DNA of 64,000 bases from Solanum dulcamara (lineage: Eukaryota; Streptophyta; Magnoliopsida; Solanales; Solanaceae): NCBI RefSeq assembly GCF_947179165.1, contig NC_077237.1, forward strand, positions 86,342,341 through 86,406,340. The letters run 5' to 3'. The translations under genes and the position numbers were made by a program. A model generated the notes under the pieces. The model was given only the letters and a program-made list of their open reading frames with translations, made no database searches and was not told where the DNA came from. This document shows positions 1-11,139 of the stretch, piece after piece. Position 1 is the stretch's first letter. Each line of letters opens with the position of its first letter.

Positions 1-296
1 ATTGAGTGCAGAGTTTAAGAAAATAAAAAATTACTTTTAACACATATATATAAATAAATAACCTACAAACTTGTTGGTCTTAGTTCTGTTATGGCATTCT
101 CTGACTAGAAGAGCAATGTATTAAGAATACATTAGAAGTTTAAAACTTAAGAGTTTCAATTTATAGAAGTTTCTAGTTCTTTTTGTGACGGACTAAAAAG
201 AAGAACGATATATAAAATGGAAATAAAAGACACACATCCTTACATAGTGTCGTACTTGATAACTAATTTGAAGTTTCTGTTGCTGAATTTGTACAG
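1..296 (+). other. probable 3' part of UGT intron
   Basis: This AT-rich stretch has no coding signal. It ends in a normal acceptor (TTGTACAG, 289-296) directly before the in-frame UGT exon. UGT74 genes commonly have one intron at about this place, so this is most likely the end of that intron, with exon 1 lying upstream of the window. Confidence 0.7.
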
Positions 297-1016
297 GTGA
301 TCGACTGGCTAAGGACACAATGTCGAATCAAAACCATCGGACCAATTATTCCATCGATGTATCTTGACAAGCCACTAAACGAGGACAAAGAATATGGTTT
401 GAGTCTCTTCAAGCCTAACATTGAATTATGTATGAAGTGGCTCGACTCCAGAGAAATTGGCTCTGTTGTTTATGTATCATTCGGAAGTTTAGCCAGTCTT
501 GGCGAACAACAAATGGAGGAACTAGCTGCAGGATTGATGATGAGCAATTGTTACTTCTTATGGGTTGTTAGAGCTACTGAAGAGAACAAACTTACAGAGG
601 AATTCATGTCCAAGTTGAAAGAGAAATGTTTAATTGTGAATTGGTGCCCTCAACTCGACGTGTTGGCTCATCAAGCAGTTGGATGTTTCATTACTCATTG
701 TGGATGGAATTCGACGTTGGAGGCATTGTGTTTGGGAGTACCAATGGTTGCCATGCCCCAATGGTCAGATCAACCAACTAACGCGAAATTTATTAGTGAT
801 GTATGGCAAGCAGGAGTTCGCGTTAAGGCTGGAGAAAATGGTGTAGTTAATAGAGATGAAATCGCGAGTTGCATAAGGGTAGTTATGGAGGAAGAAAAAG
901 GCTTAGTGCTAAAAGAGAATGCAAATAAATGGAAGAAGTTGGCTAAGGAAGCTGTAGATGAAGGAGGAAGTTCAGACAAAAATATTGAAGAATTTCTCAA
1001 ACTTTTAATGCACTAG
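297..1016 (+). CDS. UGT74-type UDP-glycosyltransferase, last exon (partial gene)
   Basis: C-terminal half of a plant family-1 glycosyltransferase, which moves glucose from UDP-glucose to a small acceptor in the cytosol. The exon encodes 239 residues from VIDWL to the TAG stop. The 44-residue PSPG box spans residues 116-159: WCPQ, then HCGWNS, ending in PQWSDQ, with the terminal Gln that favours UDP-glucose. The upstream block DKEYGLSLFKP and the KWLDSREIGSVVYVSFGS region resemble UGT74 members, whose known substrates include salicylate, auxins and thiohydroximates. The exon is preceded by AG at 295-296, so the GTG at 297 is an internal codon and not a start. The N-terminal acceptor-binding half with the catalytic His is outside the window. 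The exon is intact, with no stops or frameshifts. The subfamily is by recognition; the acceptor cannot be told from this half. Confidence 0.9.
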   Translation: MIDWLRTQCRIKTIGPIIPSMYLDKPLNEDKEYGLSLFKPNIELCMKWLDSREIGSVVYVSFGSLASLGEQQMEELAAGLMMSNCYFLWVVRATEENKLTEEFMSKLKEKCLIVNWCPQLDVLAHQAVGCFITHCGWNSTLEALCLGVPMVAMPQWSDQPTNAKFISDVWQAGVRVKAGENGVVNRDEIASCIRVVMEEEKGLVLKENANKWKKLAKEAVDEGGSSDKNIEEFLKLLMH

Positions 1017-1193
1017 ACTTGAGTATTACTTATCTTTGGCAAAATTGATCACTTTATGCATCATGTTTTTACATTGCATAACATTTCATGAAAGCACTAA
1101 GGTCGCCTTCGATGATTGTTTTTTCAACCACACTTTCTCCCCTTCAAAACAATTCTCCTCACCAAATGTCCTTTCTCTATGAATGTTTAGCTT

Positions 1194-1803
1194 GCGTTTG
1201 GCCTTAAATTTTTCAAATATTTTTAACAAATTATTTTTGGGTGAAGTTTTACCATGCGTTTGATCACAAATTTTTTCAAGAATATTTGACTATTTCAAAA
1301 AAAAATATTATTTTGTACCTGCAAGTTCTAAAAATTATTTAAAATGCTAATAGTGTTATCATTTTATAATTAACATTTTCGTTAAAAAAAATCTTATAAT
1401 ATAATTGATAACAATCAACAACAAAATAACAATATGGGCAACAGCAATACAACAATCGAATTAAAAACAATATGGGCATTCTTTATAGATATAGTAGAAA
1501 GGAATAATCCGATTATTTATTAATAAATAGATATATTATTTAATTGTGTTAATTGACCACATTAATGGAGTAAGTTAGTAGATAAATATTAGTTGAGATT
1601 AATAAATGATCAATGTTTTTATAAAATATAAAAGTTTGGGGTAATTTTTAAATTTTTAAAACTTTCCAAGTTCCCAAGTTCTAGTTTTTTTCTAAAACTT
1701 GGGATATTTGCCAAATATATTTGTCAAGTAATGTTAAATTATATGGTCAAACACTAGTTACCTTTTTTCAAGCTTTTTCCAAAAATTAGTTGGGGCCAAA
1801 CGC
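1194..1803. repeat. MITE-like element with GCGTTTGGCC terminal inverted repeats
   Basis: A 610-bp AT-rich segment starts with GCGTTTGGCC (1194-1203) and ends with its reverse complement GGCCAAACGC (1794-1803). The inverted similarity continues imperfectly inward. There is no coding capacity and I see no clear target-site duplication, so the superfamily is undetermined. Confidence 0.5.
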
Positions 1804-1935
1804 CACCACAGTCTAATAGAATCAATGATACTTATTGAATACCGTGATAATGTAATTAACGTGTCAAAAGATTTTTTAATCTTATAATTTTAATGGCAAG
1901 CGGTGCGGCACTTCATACACAAACTCCAAAAATAA

Positions 1936-1994
1936 TATGGGCCTTACAGTTTTCAAAACTTCAGGCCCAAATGAACTCCAAGTTGAAACCCTAA
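1936..1994 (+). promoter_or_regulatory. promoter-like cluster: two GGGCC elements and a telo-box
   Basis: TGGGCC (about 1938), GGCCCA (about 1964) and a telo-box AAACCCTAA (1986-1994) lie within 60 bases, followed by a pyrimidine-rich stretch (2040-2125). This combination is typical of promoters of plant ribosomal and other growth genes. No matching open reading frame follows, so it may be an orphaned promoter. It is a motif observation only. Confidence 0.35.
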
Positions 1995-2188
1995 TATCAG
2001 TTTATTTATATTTATTTCCGCCGCCCATTTTATTTTAAGATAGACACCAAGTTGATAATTCCATTTGTTAGCTTTACTCTTAAATCTCTCCCAATTTCTT
2101 TCTCCTCTTGCTTGCTTATCTCAAAAATTCATTGCAACATGTTTGTTTTAAAATTTTCATGTATATACGTGTGTAATTTATTGAATAT

Positions 2189-2297
2189 CAGACATATAGT
2201 CAGGTGTCATCAAATTTAATTGATGAACACCGTTACATGTCTGGAAAACAAAAGAGAAGGGAGTAAAAATGCTAGATGGGTTTCTCATCTAGCATTT
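2189..2297. repeat. two adjacent hairpins
   Basis: Hairpin 1 (2189-2243) pairs CAGACAT with ATGTCTG and continues inward through GGTGTCATCAA with TTGATGAACACC. Hairpin 2 (2267-2297) pairs ATGCTAGATG with CATCTAGCAT around a 7-nt loop. Flanks at 2340-2830 hold decayed CACTA-like sequence (repeats of the type 'taatccatcactaaatagtcttagcaa'). They could be MITE termini or a small-RNA-like foldback. Confidence 0.4.
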
Positions 2298-3051
2298 CAA
2301 TCTCTCTTCAAGTGTTCATCGTTGCCCAATAACTTGTTTATAATTATTGAGCTACATCTGGACTTTACATCACTATGAAAGAAAGAAAAGTTGGAGTTAC
2401 TTACGAATTTCATCGTTAATCTGTCATTAATTGCTTGTAGCAAATAATTTATTTTTTTGATAATATATTGTTAATCCATCCATCACTAAATAGTCTTAGC
2501 AATGAATTTTTCTATTTAACTACATAATTTGTGATTATTTTTTTAGTATTGATATTTAGGTAGAAATCAGGATGAAAAATCTTGTATTACTTTGAAATGT
2601 TGTTTGCTATCAGGCACTGATGTCTACCATATGAACCATGGTAGATACGTATACTACTAGAAAATAAAATGATGGATTAGCAACGGATTTTTAAAAAATT
2701 CAATTAGGTAGACACATTTTAGCGACAGATTAACTAGGAATCACTGACAAATTCTAGAGCATGTAAAGTGCTAATGATTAGAAGTGTCTTCACGGCGAGA
2801 TGATTTGTTCTATCACTAAGAAATGCATTTAATGATATAATATATTTTAAGATAACGATTCAATTACATCAAATCAAACATTATTTTTTTGTCTATTTCC
2901 ATAGAAATACATTTAACAATACAATACATTGAAATTTTCTAAAAAAAAAGGATCAAAACAAACATTACATTTTAAGTAATTAACAATACGATACAATACA
3001 ATAGATAACAACCATCCAAACAAACTCTTAGCTACTATCATCAACAAACTC

Positions 3052-4446
3052 TTAGCTACTATCATCATCAAATGCTTCAAGAGCCTTACCAGCCAAACTC
3101 AAAACCCTAAAATCATCTGAAATTGTAGCTCCCATATGTGTGTAAAAATCAAGTGCAGTTTCATTCCAATCAGAAGCATACCAATCTATGGAAGAAAACC
3201 CCATTTTTGCAGCCTTCGTCGCCATGGTTGAAAACAACCATTTCCCAAACCCTTTCCTCCTATAACACTCTTATAAAGAAGTTTTCCATGTGAAAGACTG
3301 GTTTCTCAAAGAAACTCGAGAAGCATGGGTAGGACATGACATATCCAGCTATAAAACATCATGGTGATCATATTTGACAACTCTGAACTGCTCTGACTCC
3401 TTGTCTATGAGGGGCAAGTTAAGGTCAACTTCCTTCATACATAAAAAGCGACTCAATAAAATTAATAATTTAAAATTAAATTATAATAATATATAAGCTC
3501 TTACTCCTCATTTTTGAGAAGGGCAAGAACTTACTTTATAAATAAAGGCGATTCAATAAAATTAGTGAGCTAAAATCAAATTATAATAATATATAAGTTC
3601 TGACCCTCATCTATGAGAGGCAAGTTAATTAAGGTCAACTTCCTGATAATTAAGGGAGTTAATAAAATGAGTGATCTAAAATCAAATTATGATAATATAT
3701 ATACTCTGACTCCTCATTTATGAGGGGCAAGTTAAGGTCAACTTCCTTAATAGATAAGGGCAAGGCGACTCAATAAAATTAGTAATCTAAGATCAAATGA
3801 TGATAATATATAAGCTCTGACTCCTCATCTATGAGAGAGACAAATTAAGGTCAACTTCCTTCATAGATAAGGGTAGGGCGATTCAATAAAATTAGTGATC
3901 TAAGATCAAATGATGATAATATATAAGCTCTGACTCCTCATCTATGAGAGAGTCAAATTAAGGTCAACTTCCTTCATCGATAAGGGCAGGGCGACTCAAT
4001 AAAATTAGTGATCTAAAATCAAATTATGATAATATATAAGCTCTGACTCCTCAAGGGCAAGTTAAGATCAACTTTCTTAATAGACAAGGGCAAGGGCGAC
4101 TCAATAAAATTAGTGATCTAAAATAAAATTATGATAATATATAAATAGAGAAGTTATGCATATTTGTCATGCGTACCTTGGATCCATTGGAACAAGATGG
4201 AAAAGGATCAGCAGAGACTTCGAGTACAAGTGTAGTCACAGGACTAAGATGAGGGAATTTAGGGTTAAATAGCCCCGACGCAATGGAAGACTCAGTCGAT
4301 TTCAAGAGATGAGTGATGTCGTGGTAAACGAATAACTGCTGCATGAGTTTGTATAAGTGTGGGACGTCGGATTCAATGGCTACCCTAATTCTGGAAAAAA
4401 GTTTTTGGTTGAAGGATTTTCCATTAGATGATGAAATTGAAGCCAT
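3052..4446 (-). pseudogene. GNAT acetyl/acyltransferase pseudogene, tyramine hydroxycinnamoyltransferase/NATA1-like
   Basis: Two-exon gene on the minus strand. Exon 1 (4446-4177) starts with ATG and encodes the family N-terminus (RIRVAIESDVPHLYKLM, then TESSIASGLF and TTLVLEVSADPFP); the donor is AAG|GTACGC. Exon 2 (3432-3052) begins EVDLNLPLID after an AG acceptor. It continues through the GNAT core: AGYVMSYPCFSSF, then FHMENFFIR, the acetyl-CoA loop CYRRKGFGK (Q/RxxGxG/A type), and DWNETALDFYTHMGA, ending at TAA. This fits the family in order and length. Exon 2 is broken by two frameshifts, one in the T run just before IAGYV (about 3350) and one between FFIR and CYRRKG (about 3270). The intron holds a 7-copy tandem array (separate entry), and the last codons are duplicated in a 27-bp repeat at 3001-3060. 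Family members acylate tyramine or ornithine in the cytosol; this copy should be dead. Confidence 0.85.
3391..4145 (-). repeat. 7-copy ~110-bp tandem array built from an intron-exon boundary
   Basis: Seven units start (plus-strand motif CTCTGACTCC or variants) near 3391, 3498, 3597, 3704, 3815, 3928 and 4041, with period about 99-113 bp. On the minus strand each unit carries the acceptor-like AAG|GAAGTTGAC and the first ~14 codons of exon 2 of the surrounding GNAT gene (EVDLNLPLI..EESE), then AT-rich intron sequence. The unit is therefore a duplicated 3' splice junction, not ordinary satellite DNA. The copy nearest the rest of exon 2 (3391-3432) is the original. Confidence 0.9.
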
Positions 4447-6743
4447 GGAATATGATATAATAGGATAAATTTCTATTCAAATGTCTTCTTGATCATAGAG
4501 TAAGCCCCGTTTTATAGAAACTTGTAAATGCATGTGAATTCAATGATAGAGAGTGTCCAATATTTTCAAAATAGATTTTTAATTTTATCTTGTGGGATAG
4601 TTAGTTAATTATGGTAGATGGTCATTCGGTCATTTTAATTACAAAAAAAGGGGTCATTCACTGTATATTCAGTGCATATTTATGTATACTGGGTGTATAT
4701 TTCATGTATAGAATGTATCATAATATGTATTCAGTGTATAGCTCATGTATAAGTAATATATATTGTATAGTCGATATATACTTTCTATGACTTTTGCAAA
4801 TTATATTGTATAGTCATTGTATATCTCCTATGATTTTTGGTTATTTTTAATCTAAATAAACATGGCTATATTTGCTATAAACTAATTAGTTTATTAGATA
4901 TATTTGAAACTGTCCCTTTATAACATATGAAGAAATAACAATTAATTTCTTATTTCTCAAAACTAAAGTTTATACATCAATAAATATAAATATTATGATA
5001 AAATATTTATATTAATTTTTATTTTTTAAGATACATATATATAAAGTTCAAAATAAATAAATAAAAGTGGATGGAGTACGTAATTGTTCTAATTAATTGT
5101 CATATTTCAAAAGAGGCGGCTAATTAATTAAGAGTATTGAACTTATAATGAGAAATGTTCTTATCTCTTCTTCTTTTTTATTTTTCTGTCTTGTCTTTAT
5201 TATACTATAGTCCATCGTATGTTGTTGAATGAAATTATATATACAATTAAATTTTGAATTGGTAAAATATGGTGGCAATTCAGATGTCGACTCATGATAG
5301 TTTGAGTCTAACCAGATTCAAATCAGCAAAGATCATTTTAATAAATCTTTTTGACGAAATTGAAATTTTGATAATTTCTTTGATATTATTAAGTAATTTG
5401 AACAGACATTCTAGAAATTACTTTAAAATGAAATACTTTGTTTTGTAATAGGAACAAGGTAAAGTTTGCGCGAAATATTTGAATTATCAATATTTTTTTA
5501 ATTCATTTTAAAAAAACAATTTTTATTTATTTTTTGACAACTTTTTAATTTTATCTTTTGACACAACATATTTAAGACCACACGATATGTATACATGTTT
5601 TTTTTATAAAGAAAAGGCATTATCTGGGGTATACTAACCTGTGGTGATGAACAAGGGCATATTTAAGGGGTTCTGTGGGTTCACGGAAATTCATGTTCCC
5701 CTTTCTATATCATATATTATATTGTTATAACTTTTAAAAAAATATTTAAATATAAATACGTAAACTTAAAATATTAAAATATTTTTATATAATTTAGACA
5801 TCACTCTAAATTATCTTAATCTTTTCTTTTTCTCCTTATATTATTTGTCTAAATTATATATAAATTTTTATCTTTAAGATTTAATATATAAGTAAAAAAT
5901 ATTATCCTAAATAAATATTTATATATAATTTAGACAAATACCATAACGGAGAAAAAAGACAAGATTATAGTTTATACATGTGAACATTCAATTTTTTTAT
6001 TTCCAAGTTTTTATTTGGAATATTTTCTAAGAGGTATTTGCTAACCTATGAGACAAGATTATAGTAGTTAGCTATATTCCAAATATATCCTATTATATAT
6101 AATCCCAAATTTTACCAGCTGGTCTTCAATAGTTAAGAACATAAATAAAGAATAAATAAATGGGAAAGTAATAATTTCTAGTATATGGGTTCGTTAGATC
6201 TAAGTCTAGTAGGCGTTTGATTATAGGATTTTGGATTAAATTTGAATTTGATTTGAAATTAGTATTTTATTTATGAAATTTGATTAAATTTTTTTTTTAT
6301 TAAAGACTCATATTCAATGTGAATAAATTATTTATTTGGTAACTAACTGATTATATTAATCACCAAGTGAACCGTTACAAATCTATAGTCAATCAACACA
6401 ATTGACTATTTTCTAAATTGGAAAAGAAACTAAAATCCTTACCAGATAAATATAGCAGAATGTGAATAGATTATTCGTATCATGTGAAAAATTATATTAA
6501 AATACTGCTAGTTATTATTATTATTAATTTTTTTGGGACCGATCAATCTTTATAAAATTATTTATATTTGAAAGTTTATAATAACATGTAATCTAATCGC
6601 AAGAAAGTCTAAATAAGCAACTTCAAAATAAAATAAAAAGAGAGAGAGAGAGAGTGTGTACTCAAAATAAAATATAGAGCAACTGCAAAATATTTTGCCA
6701 TGCTATTAATATATACGATTTAGCTAGAATTTGAATATACATC
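4447..6743. other. intergenic, no gene seen
   Basis: A TATA-like CTATAAAA on the minus strand (about 4509-4516) may have served the GNAT pseudogene. 4655-4830 is rich in TGTATA/TGTATT words. 5975-6190 is homologous to 13780-13990 (shared 'cctatgagacaagattatag' and 'ttttaccagctgg'), showing an old duplication. There is an (AG)n run near 6641-6653. No supported ORF. Confidence 0.6.
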
Positions 6744-7506
6744 TCAATTTTTTGATAATTGCAATTTCGAGTCGATATTAGTTTTCTCCTTAGACCCCTC
6801 CTCCTTAACATGCACTGTGATACAGTCCATCTCTTTTTTCTTTCCCCATAAAAAAACCATAGACTCTGATAATTGTCACAATTGACCCCATAATTTTGGT
6901 CAAAAAAATAAAATAAAAAGGTTAATCAATGTTATATATTCATCGTAACGTACTAGTAACAAAAAATAAAATAAACTAATACCCCTTCTTTTTAATATAT
7001 GTGACATCTCATTTATCTGGACATGAGGTCTTAAAGAGAAATAAAAGACTTTTGAAATGATAAAAATGGAAATTTTAAATTAAATTTAATAAGTTTATAT
7101 AAATTAAAACAGAAGGAATATTGATAATTTGGTCTTTTAATTAATTGAATTTTAACTTACGTTCCAACATATAACTTTTCATCAAGCAATGTCCAAATGA
7201 GAAAAGAAGAAAAGATTAATAGCAAGGGAAGGAACATAGAGACATATAAAGGTCCTTTTCTTTTGATGCACCATGTAACCAAATATAATGCTACTACTGC
7301 TGAGCTCACAATTCCCTAAAAATAAATAAGAGGGGAAAAAATGCGTAAGTAATAATAATAGAAAAATAAGTCATATCACAAAAATGTTACATGCTCAAGA
7401 AAGTCTAAATAAGCAAGACAATAACAAAGGAAAGATAAGTCATGACGAGACGAGTTATTTATCATAAATAATTTTTTTTTTGGTAAGATTACTTGTATTA
7501 TATGTT

Positions 7507-7532
7507 TATTATTATTATTATTATTATTATTA
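7507..7532. repeat. (TTA)n microsatellite
   Basis: About nine uninterrupted TTA repeats lie in intron d/c of the WAT1 remnant. Confidence 0.95.
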
Positions 7533-8129
7533 GAGTATCAAATGATATTGCTCGTTTTTCGTGCTTCCGCAATTGTTCTGGGAAGTACGAGTGACTTTTT
7601 ACCACTAGTGCATCCCCTTCACGTTTAAATTTTGGTTCCGACTCTATTCACACCTTAGTGTTGATTGGGACTATTCTCAGTATGAAAGATCTTTTTTAAG
7701 ACCTAAAATGTTGAGAGTGATATATAATATGGTTTATATTATAGATTTTCATTTGTATAAAACGTTTTTTATGAAAAAGTGAAAAATATGTACTTACATT
7801 GTAAAGAATAGAAATAGCTCTGATGGGGTTCAAAGACCAGGCAGTTTTGTTATGATTAACACAAATTGCAACAATTACACACTCCAATCTTGCCATGAAG
7901 AACATCAATGTTGTGCTAGAATATGGAGCTGCGTACCTCTTATTAACACTTGGCTAACACCAAAATAAAAAATATAAGACAAAAAAAAAGGATAGGTGAT
8001 ACGTTCTCCGTCTCAATTTACGTAATAATTTTCGTATTCCGCAAGTCAAACAAGTTTTTCATTCACCGTGTTTCTTTCATGTCTTTTTTTTAAAAAAAAA
8101 ACTCAAAGATTCTATATCTGAATGCACAG

Positions 8130-8360
8130 TCAAAATTTAGAGAATTGACTCTTGAAATTTGAACGTAGGAGTAGAAATGTAATTAAGAGAAAGATTAGTA
8201 ATATTACTTGTATGATTAACCATAAAGAGTCGGGTTCGAGCCCTGAAAATGAAAAAAAATTCTATTGGGAGTGTCACCCCCGAAAGGGTCCTGCAATACA
8301 CGAATTGAATTTAGTCAGGGCTCCAAAGGCTCTGAACACCGAGTGTGAAACCAAAAAAAT
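8130..8360 (+). mobile_element. tRNA-derived SINE in WAT1 exon
   Basis: It has a pol III B-box-like GGGTTCGAGCCC (about 8230), then the Solanaceae SINE body (GGGAGTGTCACCCCCGAA, GGGTCCTGCAA, AGTCAGGGCTCC) and a short A-rich 3' tail (CCAAAAAAAT) ending at 8360, exactly where the WAT1 coding frame stops making sense. The same body occurs at 48128-48300 and, inverted, at 26650-26830. The 5' end and target-site duplication are not clear. Confidence 0.75.
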
Positions 8361-9418
8361 CATAATGAGTAAGCCATAGTGCTGGTTATTACTAGAAAGG
8401 GTCCGTTGAAGAAGTTGTCATGGCTATTATTATTTTTGCTTGTATTATGTTGCGGATATTTCCAATGAATTCCCAAATTTCCAATCACAACTTTCCCATG
8501 ATATAATGATGACAACATAGCTCCACCAATGCACATTATTGTCCCCATCATTTTGGCTTGTCCTGCTTTAATTTTCAGTCCTAGTTTTTCAAGCCTACGT
8601 ATATATGTAAAATAAAGGTTTCAAATTAGATATGTTTTTTTTTTTGTTGTTGTTGAGAATGTTACATAGTTACTCAAATGGATAGTTGATGTGATGATAA
8701 TTTCTCAAAATTATTAAAAAAATAGTCAATTGCCTATCACACATATGATGTGGGACTACTAGCATGCACCTCTCACACACTCACACCTATCAACTGGAGC
8801 ATGAACACTATAATATGGGGATGATCAACATTCAATAAACCAAAAATTTAGATAGGCTAATTATGACGTCTTGTTAAAAAAAAAATTAGGCTTTATTCAA
8901 TCTCAATAACTAGCTCATAATAAGGTGAGTATTACACAAAATCATATAAAGAGAGAACAAATTTATCTTCACGCCCTAGCATGTCAACTAGAGTATGAAG
9001 AACATAATATGGAAGATGTAAAAATCAAGAATTCAGATTGGCCAGACTATAATATACCATATTAAGGTAAAAATTTCATGGGATAATATGTTTTGGTATC
9101 TCTATTTAACATGTACTTGTTTATAATTATTTTATTTTTTTGCACATATATACCTACTTTAGACATACACATTGTTTGAAGTTAAGGTTGACAAAATCAA
9201 AGCCCAGACAAAATGTTTGAAGTTATGTATGAGTGAAATTCATGCATTTCTGGTTAAAATTTAAATAAAAATGACTGAAGTTCATCCATATAAGCTCATG
9301 CCATATAAACTTCAGACTTCAAATTAACTTTAAACACCAAAGTAAAAAAATATTACCTGCAAAGGAGGGCAAAAAGAAATGTATTTGCTGGAATTAAGTT
9401 ATTTCTAGAAGATGTGAA

Positions 9419-10060
9419 CTAAAAGGAATCGAATTTGGAAGGGATATTACTGTTGGGGAACCTTTCTCTGTATAGTGCCCCGTGTGAGGGATGTTGAATA
9501 CGTTGGGTATGCTATTTGTATATAATTAAAGTAAAATACGTATGACATAACGTAAAGTAATCTGAAACAATGGTCCAAGCCACTTGTGCTGCAAATGGGA
9601 TGCTAACAAAGTTGGTCAACTTAGATCGGTCACATCATAAATGTGGCGGTTCTCATTTAGATAAACAGCTTTACATAGGCAGTGTGTCATGACCCGCCAC
9701 TTGATCTTAGTTGAAGTCTAAGTACGTGACACAGTGTCTATAAAGAACTTTTCTAACTTTACAAATAAGAGTGGACTTATTTTTCCTATTCTGCTCTTGG
9801 CTCTAAAGGACTATGATGCATAAATCTGCGAGGAACAGTCTCGGGCTTTTTTAGAAGATTTATAGTCCCAGCACAATATTCAACAGTCACTAAAACGCAA
9901 TAAATTTAAAAGGACTTCACATCTTAGGGTATGTGTTGATTCTCAATCATATCAATCAAGCCGTACATATAATTAATTATGTAATAATCGCATCTAAAAT
10001 CATAAAACATCTTTACCTTAAACTTGAAAAGCTCATAGTTTAGATCCTACTCCTAAATAC
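9419..10060. other. intergenic, unassigned
   Basis: No supported gene. 9690-9730 (CATGACCCGCCACTTGATC, then TAAGTACGTGACAC) is less AT-rich and looks like decayed retroelement sequence, but I cannot name a family. Confidence 0.4.
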
Positions 10061-10539
10061 TTGACGTCCATCATCTCCATGTGCAAGTTTATAAAAGATG
10101 GATCAGTGGCGCCATTCTTGTAGTGTGTAAAAATCATTCCAGAATTATCAATCATGCCGAATTGAAGGTCACTAAGCTTTGACAAAAGGAATTTGGTTGC
10201 TACTTAAATGCTCTTAAGAACTTCTTGCTTATTTGCGTCTAACTTAGACGTTGGGTTCGTAATGTGTTTTTTAATGTACCCAACAAACTACTACTTTTCA
10301 GAAGACGGTTGCTCTTCAAGCCTGAAAGAATCGACAATATCAATAATGTTGGCGGCTTGATCCTCATTATCTTCGTCTTCATCAGCATCTTTAGAAGATG
10401 GAGTTGGCCAGACGCTTACTAATCACTGAACAGTGCCACTTACCTTGTACTTTTCCAGGGCATTCCATTCTCATGTTCGGTAGGGAAATGAATCTGAAAG
10501 GAGCTTATCACCGGAGAGAAAATTATGACAGATCGACAT
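10061..10539 (-). pseudogene. TCTP (translationally controlled tumour protein) processed pseudogene
   Basis: Read on the minus strand from ATG at 10539, the sequence follows TCTP from end to end without introns: FLSGDKLLSDSFPYR, ENGMPW, VQGKW, an acidic DADEDEDNEDQ segment, IIDIVDSFRLEEQP, VGYIKKHI, a TKFLLSKLSDLQFG region, and a tail with NSGMIFTHYKNGATDPSF before LHMEMMDVK. Intact TCTP is about 168 residues, acts in growth and microtubule/TOR-linked functions, and plant genes have several introns. The contiguity therefore indicates a retrocopy. It is disabled by an early TGA right after SFPYRT and by frameshifts and stops (for example TAA after the IEAA-equivalent segment). No poly-A tract or target-site duplication is visible, so the insertion is old. 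It lies between the WAT1 remnant and its possible exon 1. Confidence 0.85.
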
Positions 10540-11139
10540 GACTGAAAAGTACTTTTCTATGCTTCACCCTCTTGAGGAACTTGCGTAACAAAATTGTACA
10601 AGAGGAGGAGAAAGAAGAGCCAAGAAATCAGACTAATTTCAATTCTATATACTCCCCAAGCAGCATCAACTACGGAAATACCGATGGCGATAGAAATTTT
10701 AATGAAAAAGAATGTGCAGGAATTTAAAACCATGATGAGTATAGAGGAGATTTTTAGTCAATCCTATCTTATTATTTTGTTATTGTTTTCTTCTACAAAA
10801 CTGGAAAAGAAATCCTACTTCTCTTTTTATCGGATTATAATGATTTTGGAATCCAGTTGAAGTAAGATGGGATATTGTGTTACATAAATACTCTGCCAAA
10901 ACTTAATTTAAGATGGTGTTAAGAAATTAAATAAGGAAACACATGAAACCAAACACCAACCAGACTTGAAGAATTTGTACCTTTTGATATTTCTCGCAAG
11001 CTGAGTTTGCTTCTTCTCTTTGTCGACCGCCGTTGGGTTTGAAAGCGTGAAAGTTTGGGCGAAGCAACCCATTATTAGGGTTCTTCACTGTGTATCTTTT
11101 CTATTTTCGTGAAATTTGTTAGTGATGAAGCGACTCTTT

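Larger units (their letters stand above)
6744..9418 (-). pseudogene. WAT1-related (MtN21/EamA-like) transporter, broken
   Basis: Minus-strand exons of a WAT1-type membrane transporter, a 10-TM drug/metabolite transporter family that includes tonoplast auxin exporters. Exon a (9418-9357) encodes ..IPANTFLFALLCR. Exon b (8594 to about 8361) encodes LEKLGLKIKAGQAKMMGT, then IGGAMLSSLYHGK and GPFLVITSTMAYSL. Exon c (7953-7798) encodes KRYAAPYSSTTLMFFMARLE to ISILYN. Exon d (7315-7161) encodes GIVSSAVVALYLVTWCIK and a further TM to KLYVGT. Exon e (about 6898-6744) encodes MGSIVTII..VYGFLWGKKKEM and a Lys-rich tail to TGA. The order and splice phases fit the family. It is broken: exon b runs into a SINE tail at 8360 giving a TGA, exon e has no AG acceptor (it reads TTTTTTGAC), and the upstream exons are missing nearby. 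A short ATG peptide MGKDVLPFLLMVMVPVAY (minus, 13208-13145) could be a stranded exon 1. Confidence 0.8.

Noticed and set aside
3391..4145. Regular ~110-bp repeats resembling a CRISPR-like or satellite array
   Set aside because: No spacers. Units carry exon-2 codons and an acceptor of the surrounding plant gene, so it is an intragenic tandem duplication.
8152..8379. 75-codon ORF
   Set aside because: It lies in a tRNA-derived SINE; the frame is incidental.
10594..10860. 88-codon plus-strand ORF
   Set aside because: Low-complexity Lys/Ile-rich translation upstream of the TCTP retrocopy with no family motif.
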